DNA from: Favolaschia claudopus
Taxonomy: Eukaryota > Basidiomycota > Agaricomycetes > Agaricales > Mycenaceae
Direction of reading: 5' to 3'
Assembly: GCA_037176885.1 (NCBI GenBank)
Contig: JAWWNJ010000012.1
Location: 868,001-932,000, forward strand
Length of the DNA stretch: 64,000 nt
Position numbers and translations under genes: made by a program. The first letter of the stretch is position 1. The number at the start of each line of letters is the position of its first letter. The notes beneath the pieces were generated by a model. It saw only the letters and a list, made by a program, of their open reading frames with translations. It did no database searches and had not been told where the DNA came from. Shown here piece by piece: positions 10,800 through 22,600 of this stretch.

Positions 10800-12020
10800 A
10801 AGCCAAATTATGTCCAAGATGTCGTGTTATAAAAAGGATAGAACCGCAATTACAACTTCCCCCCAACAGCCCACTTTGAGGTGTGCCTCCAAATTCAGAC
10901 ACCGACACATTCGAATCTCTGTCAAAGTGGAATGAGTTGATAATCAGAGTCTTTTCAACATGGAGGCCATCGATACTCACGGCTCGCGTTGAACCAGGGT
11001 TAGCCGCGAGTTTCCCCGTCAGTCGGATAACACCTGAGATATATGTAAACTCGCATCAAAGCCTTCTGGTTTAGTGATCGAAACATGGTCACCGTTCAAC
11101 GAGAGTACATCGGCATTGAGGTTGATCACAGCGATGGGAGCATTGGCGGGGTTGACCCACTGAGGGGTGAGTATCTGGGTTGCTGCATCGTACGACCAGA
11201 TCGCCGACTCGAAGTAGCCGTTCGTATATGAAGGTGGTGTATCAGAAGGGGGCTCGAGAGAGGATAGTGTGACATAACTGTTGAATATGACTTAGATTTA
11301 TATGATCGGGGGCGCAAGGGATTAGAGAGATGCATACTTGTAGAGGGTGGGCCACATCAGTGGGTTTGTAGAGGACGTCGCAACTAGAGAAGAGAAGATT
11401 CAGAAGAAGAAAGAATGGTCAATTCCATACTCAATGCGGTGATTCAGACAAAACCAAAAATAATGACTTACGGCCAGCGAGCACAAGACCATTCGACGTA
11501 TCGTATACCAGCATCCCACTTTGAGACGTTACCCCAAGAGGGATCTTGAACGTACTGACGAGCGCGTTGACGGCTGAGGTCTGTAGCCTTATTGCGTTCC
11601 TCGATGTTGCTGGAGTGAGATAACCCATGAATTGGTTGTTGCTGGTTTGGCGAACGCCGATGAGGCAGGTATATCTGATATCACAAATGAAATGGAGTCA
11701 ATTTTCTCTGGAAACATTTTGGACTGAGGCAAAACTTGCGGGATGAGGGGTACTGGAGATGAGCCAGAACGCGGTGCTACTTGACGCGGAGTCGCAGCTA
11801 TATATCGGGTTATGAGAAACCGATACAAGGAGGGTAGAAGATGATACACACGACGACGTGGAGGGAGAGGAGGAAGTCCGAGGGCAAATCTTTCGGCATT
11901 GGTGAGAGCCACGGCGGGGGATTGGTCGGCACGGATTTTTGGAGGCGCGATAGCGATAGCGTTCGCGCTAAATCCCAGCGCCCCGAAGATTAGTGCGATG
12001 AGGAGCCGTTGGAGGAGCAT
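10800..12020 (-). CDS. S1: secreted protein of unknown function
   Basis: The start at 12,018-12,020 gives a clear signal peptide (MLLQRLLIALIFGALGFSANA) followed by a fungal secreted-protein motif NAERFALGLPPLPPRRR. Downstream coding blocks are visible in several exons: APRSGSSPVPLIPQ; then YTCLIGVRQTSNNQFMGYL with ALVSTFKIPLGVTSQSGMLVYDTSNGLVLAG; then YVTLSSLEPPSD, GYFESAIWSYDAATQILTPQWVNP; and a last block ISGVIRLTGKLAANP. The order and content are the same in S2, so it is a real gene family. I could not make every exon junction agree in phase, so exon limits and the 3' end are approximate. No enzymatic motif was recognised. Confidence 0.6.
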
Positions 12021-12570
12021 AATGGAGGCAGAAGTGAATTTCTGGATATATACGATCATATTCCAGGTACTTGAGTACGTTTCTCTCCCGCCAAGCCAAT
12101 GGGTTGAGGGGCGAATTGAATTGAGGGGAAAGATGAGTGGCACTTCAGGGCAGCCCGTCATTCGAGAACTATGAGAGAGTCCCTCGACGCACTTGACGGC
12201 TGCAGTGACAATTGAGTGGGTCTAGGCTTCAAATACGGGTTGCGGAAATCTCACTCACTAAAGTATCAGAATCGACCTTCAGCGGATGCCGGTATTGGCC
12301 GTGCCTGGCGATTGCAGGGCTAAAGGTCGGCGATCAAGTTCAAGTTGCAAGCATGCTCCGCTGATTGCTGCGAATTTGGTCTCGACTCTTGAGGGATGAT
12401 TGTAGGTCGGCTTCATGATTAGGCGAATTCATGGATTTGAGAGGAAGGCCAAGAGCCTAGACTTTGTTTCTTGAATGCTTTTGTGAGAACGGATAGCTTA
12501 CCGACTAGATAACAATTGATTCAAGTGAAACTGGGCGCCGTTTCGAGGGTTTTGAGAAATAAAATCTTTG
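12021..12570. other. Flank of S1, duplicated sequence without gene
   Basis: Upstream region of S1 inside the segmental duplication. It holds the single copy of the ~120-bp segment noted for unit A and ends in the copia insertion site tttgaattg. No coding frame seen. Confidence 0.45.
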
Positions 12571-12575
12571 AATTG
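12571..12575. repeat. copia target-site duplication, left (AATTG)
   Basis: AATTG directly precedes the LTR terminus TGTAG; the same five bases follow the other LTR at 37,316-37,320. A 5-bp duplication is normal for Ty1/copia integration. Confidence 0.9.
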
Positions 12576-12821
12576 TGTAGTGAAATATGGGGGGAAAAGT
12601 AGATAGATTCATACGAAGTACATGCCCGTATTTATACCCCCAGGAGAACAATAGAACAAATACATATAAACCTATACGACGCGTTGACTCGTTCAACTGC
12701 GCACCTTCCTGACTCCCTTCCTGACTCCCTACCGACTCGATATCTTGACTCGAGTATGACTCGACTCATCTTCCGCAGTCTTGCTGGGCTGACTCGTCTC
12801 GTCCAGTTTCCCATCTCGACA
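12576..12821 (-). repeat. copia 3' LTR
   Basis: 246 bp, TGTAGTGAAATATGG to CATCTCGACA on the plus strand, apparently identical to 37,070-37,315. The polypurine tract GAGGGGGAG (minus strand, 12,822-12,830) lies directly beside it, as needed for plus-strand priming. Confidence 0.92.
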
Positions 12822-12828
12822 CTCCCCC

Positions 12829-13332
12829 TCAGACCGGCAAGACCCCTAGTTCCCTCGTGAATCTTTCGTGCTTGGGCCTCGCAAGTGGCTTGGTGAATAT
12901 GTCGGCGATCTGGTCGTCCGTAGCGCAGTAGATAGGTTCGATTGTGCCGTTTTCGATCTTTTCGCGAATGAAATGATTTTGGACGTCGAAATGTTTCGAG
13001 CGAGCGTGGTATTGAGGGTCTCTTGCTAGCGCCAGCGCCGCTTGATTATCCTCGTGGATTACCGTAGGTCCCTCCTGACCGTATCCCATCTCGTCCAACA
13101 AATAACGGCTCCAAACGGCAAATCTCGTTGCGTGTGCAAGCGCCGTATATTCCGCTTCAGTTGATGAAGTTGCGACTGTCGTCTGCTTCTTCGAACTCCA
13201 CGCGTAAGCGGCCCCTCCTAGCATAAATGAATATCCAGAGATTGATTTGCGGTCGTCTGGATTGGCTGCGTAGTCGGCGTCGCTGTAAGCTGTAGAAACA
13301 ACGGTGCGTTCGTTTATGTCGCCATAGACAAG
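12829..13332 (-). pseudogene. copia polyprotein C-terminal part: RNase H
   Basis: The frame contains the copia RNase H signature SDADYAANPDDRKSISGY, then SSKKQTTVATSSTEAEYTAL, HEDNQAALALARDP, KHFDVQNHFIREK and DIFTKPLARPKHE, with stop at the polypurine tract. It begins at codons LVYGDINERT, exactly where the other polyprotein piece (33,266-36,983) ends in RNYGLV. Joining the two at the AGACAAG duplication leaves one uninterrupted frame, so these are two halves of one gene cut by the nested element, not independent fragments. Confidence 0.92.
13326..13332. repeat. Target-site duplication of the giant element, left (AGACAAG)
   Basis: AGACAAG at 13,326-13,332 is repeated at 33,266-33,272. Deleting one copy plus 13,333-33,265 rejoins the copia coding sequence in frame (N-Y-G-L-V-Y-G-D), which proves these are the true insertion borders. 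The next bases differ on both sides (T versus C before, C versus T after), so the exact duplication is 7 bp. Confidence 0.92.
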
Positions 13333-13676
13333 CACCCCTGGTGCTAGTACTTAGGCTAACGACTTGAACCTAGACAGAGATACCTTTGCCTATAACCACG
13401 ACGCTAGCCAAAGTTGGCTGCGTTCATTCACGAAAGTCTACGCACCTTGGCCAGGACCGCGGACCTCAGTCTATGTGCAGCACAACATTTCCCCCTCCCT
13501 CCAAGGCACGAGCAACCCTTCTGTTTTGCTTTGTTTCCTTGTCCTTGAGCAATCACCTTTCAGTGCAAATCACAATCGCTTTCGGGCAGATCACTCGTAT
13601 TGTATCCTAATGTAGAAATATTGCAATTTTACACCGATTCGACTCGAAACAGATCAATAAGTCTCTGATTTTACAA
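13333..13676. other. Left subterminal region of the giant element
   Basis: 344 bp between the left terminus and the stop codon of the transposase gene. No gene was seen. It should contain the left transposase-binding sites. Confidence 0.5.
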
Positions 13677-16600
13677 CTATTCGACCCCAAACAGATCATC
13701 AAGTCCCACGGACTCTTCCTCTGCCAACAGACGTTGGGCAACGGTCACAGCCGGAACATTCCATTTATTGCGGAAGAACTCGGCCAGCCTATCATGCCAT
13801 CCCGCCTCTTTCAAAGCATATGCCCTCATCCCTGCCAAAGTCTCTAGCGCCAAGTCTTCACGCAGTCCCACACGCCTCCTCCACCATTCAGCTTGCCAGC
13901 CTAGGTATCTCAAAACCCGTCTCATCTCTTCCCTTAATAGCATAACCTCTTCGCTCCAGCGTGTCTTCCTCGCCAGCGACCTTGACCATTCGACGCGGAC
14001 GGCTTTGGAAAAGATCAGTGTTTGATGCCAACAGTCAAAAAAAGTGCATGTGCTTACATTCATGCATCATTTCCTCGTCTAGCGACCCGGGAGCGGTCCA
14101 TATCCAAGACATGACTCGTTTGGACGTTCCCGGCGCATTGCGAGGCGCTCGGGCGCCCCGTCCAGCCCCGAGCATTGCAAGTTTCTTCCTAGCTGCCGAG
14201 TCAGATTCTTCGGCATCGCCGTCGAGTTGCACGTCGTCGGGATTCAGAGGTCGTAAGTGGGGATAAGCGTCGGCTCCTTTGAGAGCTACCAATGCCGTAC
14301 GTCCTTGACGATATCGCTCCGCGTAAGCTTCCACGCGGTCGCCTACTTCCCCGATGAGAGTACGAGCCTTCGTGCTGCGTACTTGACCGATAATATTAGA
14401 ATTGCGAAAGCTTATAAGGTGGCGTTTGGCGTGCAGACGAGCGCGTAGAGAGGCTAGAGAGTTTTCACATTGCGCCAGTCGTAGCTTAGCCTCCATATCA
14501 GTAAGTCCGGGAATACATCCATTGAGCGGATCAGTTGTTTGATGTATCATTGCGCTTGGCATGAACAATTTGACGTTTTCTGCCTTGGGTGGTGGGGCAT
14601 CGAAGTCGCGTTCTGCTTCCACCTGCTCAAGTACAGCGGCGGCTCCTGGCATATATACCTTCTGGAGTGAACGGAATTTCGCTATTTTCACCAAAAGAGC
14701 GTGACGCCACTCTTGGATCTTGTTTTCCTGATCAGCGGCTATCAAGGCAGCAGCACCCTTCAGTTGCGTAAGAATACGTCGTCTGAAGAACGTCAACAGC
14801 TATCAAGAATGAGTTAAGTACGAGCTCTTACTGCGAATCTTCTATTTGAATTCCTGCCACCAAAAATGCGGTTGCGCTGCGTCCATGAAGGGGTGCTGAC
14901 CCGCCCGACAGCGCCTCTTCGTCTTTTCGAACATCTAACCGAACTGCTGCCTCAGTTGGGCAATCTATCGATAATCAAGTGTTAGCTAAGATATCACGCG
15001 CTTTGTAGATAAGATCCGACGAACCGCGGCGGGAGAGAACGTAAGGATTTGGTTTTGTTGAATCAGCCTCCCAGTCCTTGATCATCTTGCGCCAGCTTTC
15101 CTTAACTTCTTTCTCGATAGTCTTAGATACATCTTTGAACGCTGCAACCTGACGGTCGCGTTCCGCGATAGCCACCAAAAGTCTTCGTTCTAAAGTATCT
15201 CCTATCAATAGCGTTAGGTTGTTTTAGTTTATCATCTGGCAAATCAACGCACCCTGCCCTAAATTCTTCAGAAAGTTGTGATCATCGATTTTACTCTCTA
15301 TGGTGTCCGCGCGTACACCCTGTCCCGCATCCTTCGTGGAGAAAGAAGCTCCGTTGAGGCGGGACCAAAACCGCTCGACCCCTTCACCATCTGATCTCCC
15401 CACGCCACGCTTAAAACTCAAGCTATTATCGTTCTGACAGTCTTCATTATGGGAAGCAGCGTGCCAGACAGGCAATCCAAATTGAATCTTGATGTCGTCG
15501 AGAGGTAGACGGATTTCCGCGGGGAGGTCTTTGACGCGTTCGTGGAAATGTTGCTTCCACTGGCAGCCGATGTCATACGATATCGTGAGCCACAATAGCG
15601 AGAAGCCGGCCAAAGCGGCCAAAACAATGAAATCCATGTTGGAATACCTTCGAAATCCAAATCGCATAAGCTATATAGACCGAGTCGCCGCTTATAATGA
15701 CATACCGTTCTCCTTTCTGGAGATCGCCGATACCATTGGGTCGCATGCACTCATGACGAGCGCACACACATCCTCCGACCCCCGAAACTCGCAGACCCGT
15801 GGTCAGACGAGTATCTTTCTGTAGGAGAGCCGCAAAGGCGATACAGGTGCTGACCTACGAAGAGTACTTAGGGTAAATTACAAATGATAAGTATAGAGAA
15901 TGAAGAAATACGAACCTCTTTCTCGTTAACATACTTTTTCAGATGCTCTCGGTAACTGCCCGGTTCAACAAAGTAACCCCAACCGGGCCCCAGGGTAGGA
16001 TCTTCGATTTCGTTCACTCGAATGCGATTGCGCAGCCGAAAATTGGCGTCGACCGCAAGTATGAGCATATATAAGAATCTACAGGTGAACCTAGTCAACA
16101 TCTTTGAGACGACGATCAAGCTTGAAACTCAACTGATATTTGGGATCAACTTCCCGCCAACCATCAGGCAGATTGCGTCCGTCCTGGGGACAGGCCCAAC
16201 ACCTAACCGCACATTCCCCCAGGGCAGTGCCTTCGGGACCCCTCGGATCATGTCCCCGTCCCGCTCGTTTGAGACGTGAGAGAAAGGACCACTGTCGGGA
16301 AACACGCGAAAATTGCTTATATCGATCCTATTACGCAGCCATTTTTTGATTTAGATCACAGGAATTGCAGTCAAAGCTGAACTAACCGGTAACCAGGTCA
16401 TTCCAGAAGTCGCCGTTGTATCCGTCATGCGCTCGACGGAAGTCATAAAATCTCGAACATTTAAATTCCCCACCACACTGTAGAGTCGGTACATCTCTAA
16501 ACTGCGAAATGTTGCGCAAGTTCCGGGATCTGTAACGGTTGCTGGATACCAGCCGTTACGTAGCAGTTGCTCGAGGTTGTCGGCTTGATCTGATTTAGAG

Positions 16601-17398
16601 CATTTGCAGTACCGCACGCGGATTTCATGGATCGTTGGGTCCTCGATAACGGTGAGGGAGTGGACGGTGGTATCGGGGAAGGAACAGTTGAAGCCTCCGT
16701 GGCCGAGCTGGTAAATGAGACCGATCTTTGCCAGGGTACACGGAACCCAATAATCACCATTCCATTCCTTCCAATTTCCCGTCAGATTCACGTAATCAAA
16801 ACTTCAAATCTTCGCACCTTAATAACATGCAGCGGGGTTCGAGCGTGATTCGCGATGCAACAAGCAAGACACTGTAAGAATTGACCACACTCATAACATT
16901 TGAAGAGTCGAACAGGGGGTATCGCTCGAGGATTGAATGGGGACGTGCAGTGTGCACAGCGAGGATTTTCCGTGTCGTCTCCCAGACCTTCATGCCGCAG
17001 CAGCTCAGCAAGAAAGTCTCCCATGAGCGGACGCCACAATGCCATAGGATTTTTCTGCAATCATCATGAGCACCAATCTCAATTCACATTCCGCAAGAAC
17101 CACGCACCGTACTGAGATATGTCTTTCGTTTACCCAGATTGCTATCCGACTGCGGCGCTCGCGCCTCCTCTTCGTCGAAATTGTCGTCAGGCACCGGTAT
17201 CCAGTGGGCAAGCTGATCTTCAAGGCTGGAAGGATCAAGACGGCGCTTCTTGTGGGACACGTTGAGCAGTTCCTCTTTTCGACGCTCGCCGTCATAAGAA
17301 AGATAGATGCCACGATCAGCAATCCGAGTGAACTCAGCACCTCCGTAGTCATCGTCGACATCCACCTTACTTTTCTTGCGCAGAGCCCGTTGAATCAT
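13677..17398 (-). CDS. KDZ transposase with CxC2 cysteine cluster (1056 aa)
   Basis: Eleven exons join in phase: 17398-17108, 17054-16818, 16767-16387, 16327-16134, 16078-15916, 15854-15706, 15647-15253, 15201-15025, 14964-14832, 14782-14058, 14002-13677. Residues ~97-345 form the CxC2-like cluster (CAHC, CYECGQFLQCLACC, YQLGHGG, YCKC, GECAVRCWACPQDGRNLPDGW). The catalytic RNase-H-like core follows: GDLQKGERYSNMDF, YDIGCQ (~D497), FGLPVWHAASHNEDCQ, GVGRSDGEGVERFWSRLN, DHNFLKNLGQG. The C-terminal ~450 residues are the usual KDZ helical region (RDCPTEAAVR, SATAFLVAGIQIEDSQ, SWIWTAPGSL). No frameshift or stop appears. It acts in the nucleus to cut and move the element; the length is normal for the family. 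Confidence 0.95.
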
Positions 17399-17677
17399 AA
17401 GCTTAGAGAACTGGAGAAGCGCGCGGGAATTAGAAAGGGAATGAAGGGGAAGTTTGTTGTCGAGCGAAGAAGATGGCTCAGGTTTTATAGGGTGAGATCA
17501 GGTGTTTCAGGCGTCAAGAGTTTCCTCCATGCAGTGAGGTAGAATTTTTGAATATTCAGACACGAATACAGACATAATTCGTCGAAAAAGTCGGTGAAGG
17601 CAAGAGGAAAGAGTGTGACGGTGACTGATTAGATCAAGTAACAATGACGTATCGCCTAACGCGACTTCTCAGGTACT
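17399..17677. other. Spacer between RING gene and KDZ transposase
   Basis: About 280 bp between the stop of the RING gene and the start of the transposase, both on the minus strand. Presumably the transposase promoter; no motif identified. Confidence 0.4.
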
Positions 17678-18264
17678 CTACTCAACATCTCGCGCGTCGC
17701 CCTCAGAATCATCGGTCTCTTTCTCAGCCTTCTTTAACTCCACTGGAAACTTCAAACCCTTCCAACTATATTCAACGACACTGGAATCCTTCCAATCCGG
17801 ATAACTAGCCGCAAGAGAAGCCTCTTCACCCCAATGTCGGAACGGGGGACGATGCATGGGCGTGACACAGTCGGGGCAAGTCCAGCGACGTTCCAGCCAT
17901 AGGCGAATGCAAACGTAACAATGACTATGTCCGCAAGAGTAACTTCCAACCCAAAATCAGTCGGTATTCACGAAATCATTCAGTATAGCACGTACGACAC
18001 CGGATGAGACTTGACTGAATGACAGATGTTGCATTTGTGGTGTTCCTTACGGGGGACTTGGTCGGTAGGTCCTTTTCCGCCCACCCACAAATCTTCGTGG
18101 ACCAGAGGCTGAACGCCCGATTGCCGCCAGCCGAACACTTCAATTACGGTGGGTCCGCTGTTTACTTCTTGTGTCTCCTCCTGGCGGCGAATTGATTCTC
18201 TACGGCGTCTAATCACATTGTGCTGGACGCTGACACGATAAGCAACAGCGACACGAGTAGCCAC
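17678..18264 (-). CDS. RING-finger protein next to the KDZ transposase (at least 177 aa)
   Basis: Two exons are certain (18264-17996, 17942-17678), joined through a GTACGT...AAG intron. The joined frame has a C3HC4 RING: HHKCNICHSVKSHPVSYSCG, then CGHSHCYVC and WTCPDC, preceded by a basic RRRRESIRR helix. RING fingers of this type usually bind E2 enzymes as ubiquitin ligases. Codons upstream of an acceptor at about 18,268 (KENAPPTLVGESSAHASRRE, minus strand, to ~18,440) look coding and probably form one more 5' exon, so the true start is not fixed. Same strand and next to the transposase, suggesting it belongs to the mobile element core. Confidence 0.78.
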
Positions 18265-18440
18265 GACCGCTATGATGTTGCTGACTCAATCTAAATCACC
18301 AATCACGATTTATAGGACTTACGCCGCCTATTCTCCCGTCTAGAAGCGTGAGCGCTCGACTCTCCAACCAGTGTTGGTGGGGCATTCTCCTTCCCGTACA
18401 AAATTCTGCGCTTATTGAGAGAGGTAGCCAGTGTATCACT

Positions 18441-19512
18441 ATGGGTCAGTTTAGTTTCCCCCATCAGAAGTGGTTGTCTCTCGTCCGTACTAAATATCAG
18501 GTCCGTGAGTCGGTCTCAATTTTTGAAACCCCGCTGAAGCTGAATTCGTAGGTCGATTTTTCTCTCGGCACCTCTACTCTTCACCAGTCACCATGTGCAC
18601 GGAGTCATCTGAAATCTACCCATATTGCTTTGGTTGATTGCAAAACCAGATGGATCTCGCCGGTATCTTCCGTTCTCTACCAAAAAAAATCTGTTCCTGG
18701 CACCATTGACGAACTTTGGAAGGAATATGAGGTCTAGACCTGTGCACATGCGCAGAAATCGGAAGTTCGGTACTATCCCTAGGTACCACATCAATACCAA
18801 CAGCTTTGCGACGCAATGGAACGGGTAAACGAAGCCGCGACCGGCCGCCGCCAAGGTCACTCCGCGCGCGCTGCATGTCTCGACGCTGACGCGTCCGCAG
18901 GTCTCCGACATTTACTCAGTCTGTTTCTAGGGAAGATATTGGGGCTTGTTCTGTGGGTTTGTCGCATTGCTATGCTGGCTGATCGAGGCTCACATGGTAT
19001 CGGCAAGAATCCCGCAGACAATCATTCCGCGAACTTTGGTTTTTACGGCGATCCTATCTGCCGCATCAATTTATAGATCTTTTGGGTTGGTAATCCACCG
19101 CTCACCGAGCTTCCGGAACGACTGACATTATCACAGGTGCTTTTTTGCGGTAGGTTTCCAAGGGATCTTCGTGATTCAAGCTTACCACCCTTCCAAGCGA
19201 GGTTTTTTTTCTTGCTATACCAGAAGGGTTAGTCTATCGACGTGAGATTGTTGGGAAGAGGGTTCCATGCGTCAGGTCCTTTCGGGGATGAACCCAGCCA
19301 AGCCGTTGGCTCGGAGAGGTAAACTTTATTTTGTACTTTTCTTTCTGAAGCGAGACGCTCATTCGTTCAAATACCCAGAGCTCCCCCTTCTACCTCTCTT
19401 CCATTCGCTCAGAAATCTCTGCGGATACTCTTGTCCTCTCAAAAAAACAACTCGCCTCGCCCTCAGCGTTTTTTACTCTTCCCCCAAACCCTCCAAAACA
19501 ATACTCGCACCC
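18441..19512. other. Divergent intergenic region RING / gene E
   Basis: About 1 kb between two divergently transcribed genes. Open frames here are short and show no family features. A pyrimidine-rich stretch (about 19,380-19,510: ctcccccttctacctctcttcc, then cccccaaaccctcc) precedes the ATG of gene E and is typical of fungal promoters. Confidence 0.45.
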
Positions 19513-22500
19513 ATGGAGCATTACCGTCGCACTCGTTCCTCCCTTACATTCACCTTCGTCCGTGAAGCCCTCGCGTTGCCAATTCGCAGCCAAGCCGTCA
19601 CTCTACTGCGTCACCGCCTCGTCAATCGCAACTGGGAGATCATCAACGACGAATTCAAAAATAAGGCGTATCGGGGCGAGGCAAGTTATCATTTCTCTGT
19701 ATATTCTACTTGACATTTCTAATCTATGGTTATGTAGATGACTCCACAGGACTATGCCGCCTATCTCGCCACGATGCCTGACGAAGACGAGCGCGTCGTG
19801 GAGAGCGAAGACCCTCCTTCACCAACTTCAAGGTTGATGTATGAGCTTTTTGATGCTCCGCTCACTCCTGAACCCTCCCCTGAACCCGCCGACCCCGGCT
19901 CGTTGTCCGAGATCTTCCGTGCGTCTGCCACCCCTCACCCCACTGATGCTGGTGATGCCGACGACCGTTCGACCTTCCATCCCCCTGCCGATATCGACAT
20001 GGAACCCGGCTCCCCCGCCTCCATCACTACATCCGAGCTCTTGCTTTCGGATCAAGACTTCGAGATCGATCCCAACTTGCAGAGGCGGCTCGGCTTGTCA
20101 ATGGGACTCCGTCGCAAACTTCCCCGTGTCAAATTGTTTCGCGATGATGATTCTGACATGGATGAAGTGGATGAGATTGAGTCGAGTTCCCCCGGTACGC
20201 CTCCTCAAACCGCTATTTCTGCCCCCCACCCGATCCCTGTCACACCTCTGCGCCTTGCACAAGGTAGTGAGGTCGACGGGCTCGACTCTGAGGCTCCCGC
20301 TCGCCGCCCCTTCGCACGCGTTCGTTCTCAGACCAGCATCGACCTCGAAAATTGCATGTCCAGCCCTCTGGCATCTCCTCCCGGCCCCGATGACAGCTTT
20401 CAGAGCTCGTCCGTGCCCTCCCTTGGATCCCCCTTTGCATTCACGACACCGACTCATTCCTCCGGCAGCGGCGGGCCGGTCACGCCCCCATCACCGACGG
20501 AGGAAATCTTCGATATCAAGGCGCGTGTTTACGTAAACGGCGTCGAAGAGCTGTCGCCGGCTACCCCGGATCCCTTGTTCCAGAACATTCTGAACTTCAC
20601 CGGATTCTCCGAGTTCCGTGCGTTCCGTAGGCCCGTTTTCCACGACTCTCCCATCGCCCCGCCTCGACCTTCCAGCCCCGCCGGCTCCGACTTCGCTTCG
20701 GGGAGCGCCGCGATTCGACCCCCGAGCCCCATGCGCGACTTGGATCAGAGCCCCCCCGCTGCTGTCCGACACTCCAGTCCCACCGTCTCCGATTTCGAAT
20801 GCGGCAACCCAGTACCCCGACGTCGTTACTTCACATACTCTAGGGCGGACCGGCGGCGATGGCTCAAGGAACAGACGGAACGCGACGCTGTGGAGGCGGC
20901 ACTACTCACGGTGGATACTGCCGAGCTGATTGATCAAGATATGGATGATGTCGAGGAAGAAAGCGAGGATGAGTCAATGGAGGATGAGGCGGATTCGGAT
21001 TCGGGTTCGGATATGGCTATTTCGGACTCGGATATGGCAGTCCTGCCCGTCGAGGCGGTTTTTGTACCGTATGATGACCTTCTCAAGTAAGTTATCAGCT
21101 GGTTTCTCTTTACTTGGCGCTCATGAACATCTTTAGTCCGCTCGGTCTTCCCCGACCGCTTGTTGACAGCCAAACCCGTGTCTTGGGGCTCCTTTCTCAT
21201 GGGCCAAGAGGTCTTTTCGAACTGTGGGCAGACACCATCGTCGACGCTGGCAGAGGCTGCAATCGTCTCTCGTACCATGGCGATTTCGGTCATCTGGGTC
21301 ATTTGTCGCCCTATACGCCGTTTGGCATCTGGCACGGAGTTCCCGGCGTCGTACGATAATTTCACATCTTCTTATCAACCGCCTCGTTTACCTTCATTCC
21401 CAGAAACCTTTTGAATTACTGAAACCGAAGAAGCGCGTCAGGGCGATTCAAAACGGCGAGGTAAGTTTCAATTACTAGATTGTCATGTTCTATCACTAAT
21501 GATCTCCGCGTCCAGACCGCCGCCAACGGCGCTTCTAGCTCAGCTCAGCCCGCCCAGACCGACGCTTCCAACGCGCCCGAGGTGAGTTGACTCAGTGTTT
21601 TGTTGGCTCATTACCTAATTCCCATTGTTTGCACACAGTCCGCACAGACCGCCAGTTCCAACTTGACCGAGGTAAGTTATGAGATTATCTCTATGTTCTA
21701 CCGTTCTCAATTCTACGTTTCCTACTTTCACAGCCTGCGGCCAACACCGCAGCTATGCCCACCCAACCCGGCGCTTCCAACGCGGCCGCTGTGAGTATTG
21801 ATATCTCGTGGCTTTGCGTCACATATTTAATTCTTCCATCTAGCCGCCTGTTACGCAGGAGGACAACTCGTCCCCTGATGTGGTAAGCCAGCCTTGATCC
21901 GCACCATTCCTTTCTAATAACACTTGCCGTCAGGGGATTCACCAAATCGCTCTTGGCGGACCCGGCATCGTCGAAGCTCAACAGGTTCTTTCCAGTCCCT
22001 CGTTCAAACTGATGTCCGACTTTCAAAACCGTGAGTTCTTGTTGTTTTTACTGCGCACACGATTTTAACGATACCTCAGATATGTTTCAGCGGTGTGCTC
22101 CAATGGCTTATGCGCACGCCGAGGCGAAAATCAATCAGCTGGTGGCCACCGGCATCGTCTTGCCGGCGTTCCCTGGTTCGGTCTTCACCACAACCCACCT
22201 CGACTTCGCCTGCAAGGACTCCGTCCCCCAGCTGAACCGCGACGCTGCGCTGGGGTCGATGGAGGCGATCACTTTCTTGGGCAAATACACCGGAGGTCGC
22301 GTGAAACTCAACGAGGACGGGACTGAGTTTGAGGCCCCTCCTGGCACCACCATTGTCTTCCTCAGCCGCACCCAATCATTTACCCTCTCTCCCCTCGCCA
22401 AAAACGAACGTCGCTATCTCTTCCGCCAATTTTGCAGCGCGGGAGTTCATCGTTGGGTTGAGAAAGGTGGCCACACAGACGCAGAATTCACCACGGTGGC

Positions 22501-22600
22501 GTCCCTTGAAGAGCACGCGCAATGGCTGAAGAAAACTCTGGACCGCGGCACAGATACTTTGAAATTGATTAGCAAGTTGGACGACCTTTTTGTTGTGTAA
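19513..22600 (+). CDS. E: large protein with a degenerate TET/JBP-like C-terminal domain (866 aa)
   Basis: Ten exons join in phase: 19513-19680, 19738-21086, 21137-21350, 21404-21460, 21516-21581, 21640-21672, 21734-21790, 21844-21882, 21934-22030, 22080-22600. Intron 1 has a GC donor. The N-terminal ~520 residues are Pro/Ser/Asp-rich and probably disordered, ending in an acidic run. A conserved-looking patch follows (SHGPRGLFELWADTIVDAGR), then KPKKRVR and an Ala/Thr/Ser/Gln linker in five tiny exons. The last ~200 residues (LPAFPGSVFTTTH, SMEAITFLGKYTGGRVKL, EAPPGTTIVFLS, ERRYLFRQFCSAGVHRWVEKG) match the pattern of the fungal TET/JBP 2OG-Fe(II) dioxygenase relatives known to travel with KDZ transposons. 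The expected HxD is NRD, and the distal His before the ERRY motif is not visible, so I infer a non-catalytic derivative. Confidence 0.75.

Larger units (their letters stand above)
10560..12570. repeat. Segmental duplication unit A, left part
   Basis: This stretch matches 44,900-47,150 (unit B) in order and orientation: the secreted-protein gene, then the motif gctgcagtgacaa...gtgggtctaggcttcaaa, then tgaaatctttgaatt. Unit A carries one copy of the ~120-bp gcagcccgtcatt/gggtctaggcttcaaa segment (about 12,147-12,262), whereas unit B has two in tandem (46,441-46,690). The match resumes at 37,316 after the nested insertion. Confidence 0.75.

Noticed and set aside
12632..12814. 60-codon open frames in both LTRs (12,632-12,814 and 37,126-37,308)
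   Set aside because: They are identical because the LTRs are; no family features, lying within LTR regulatory sequence.
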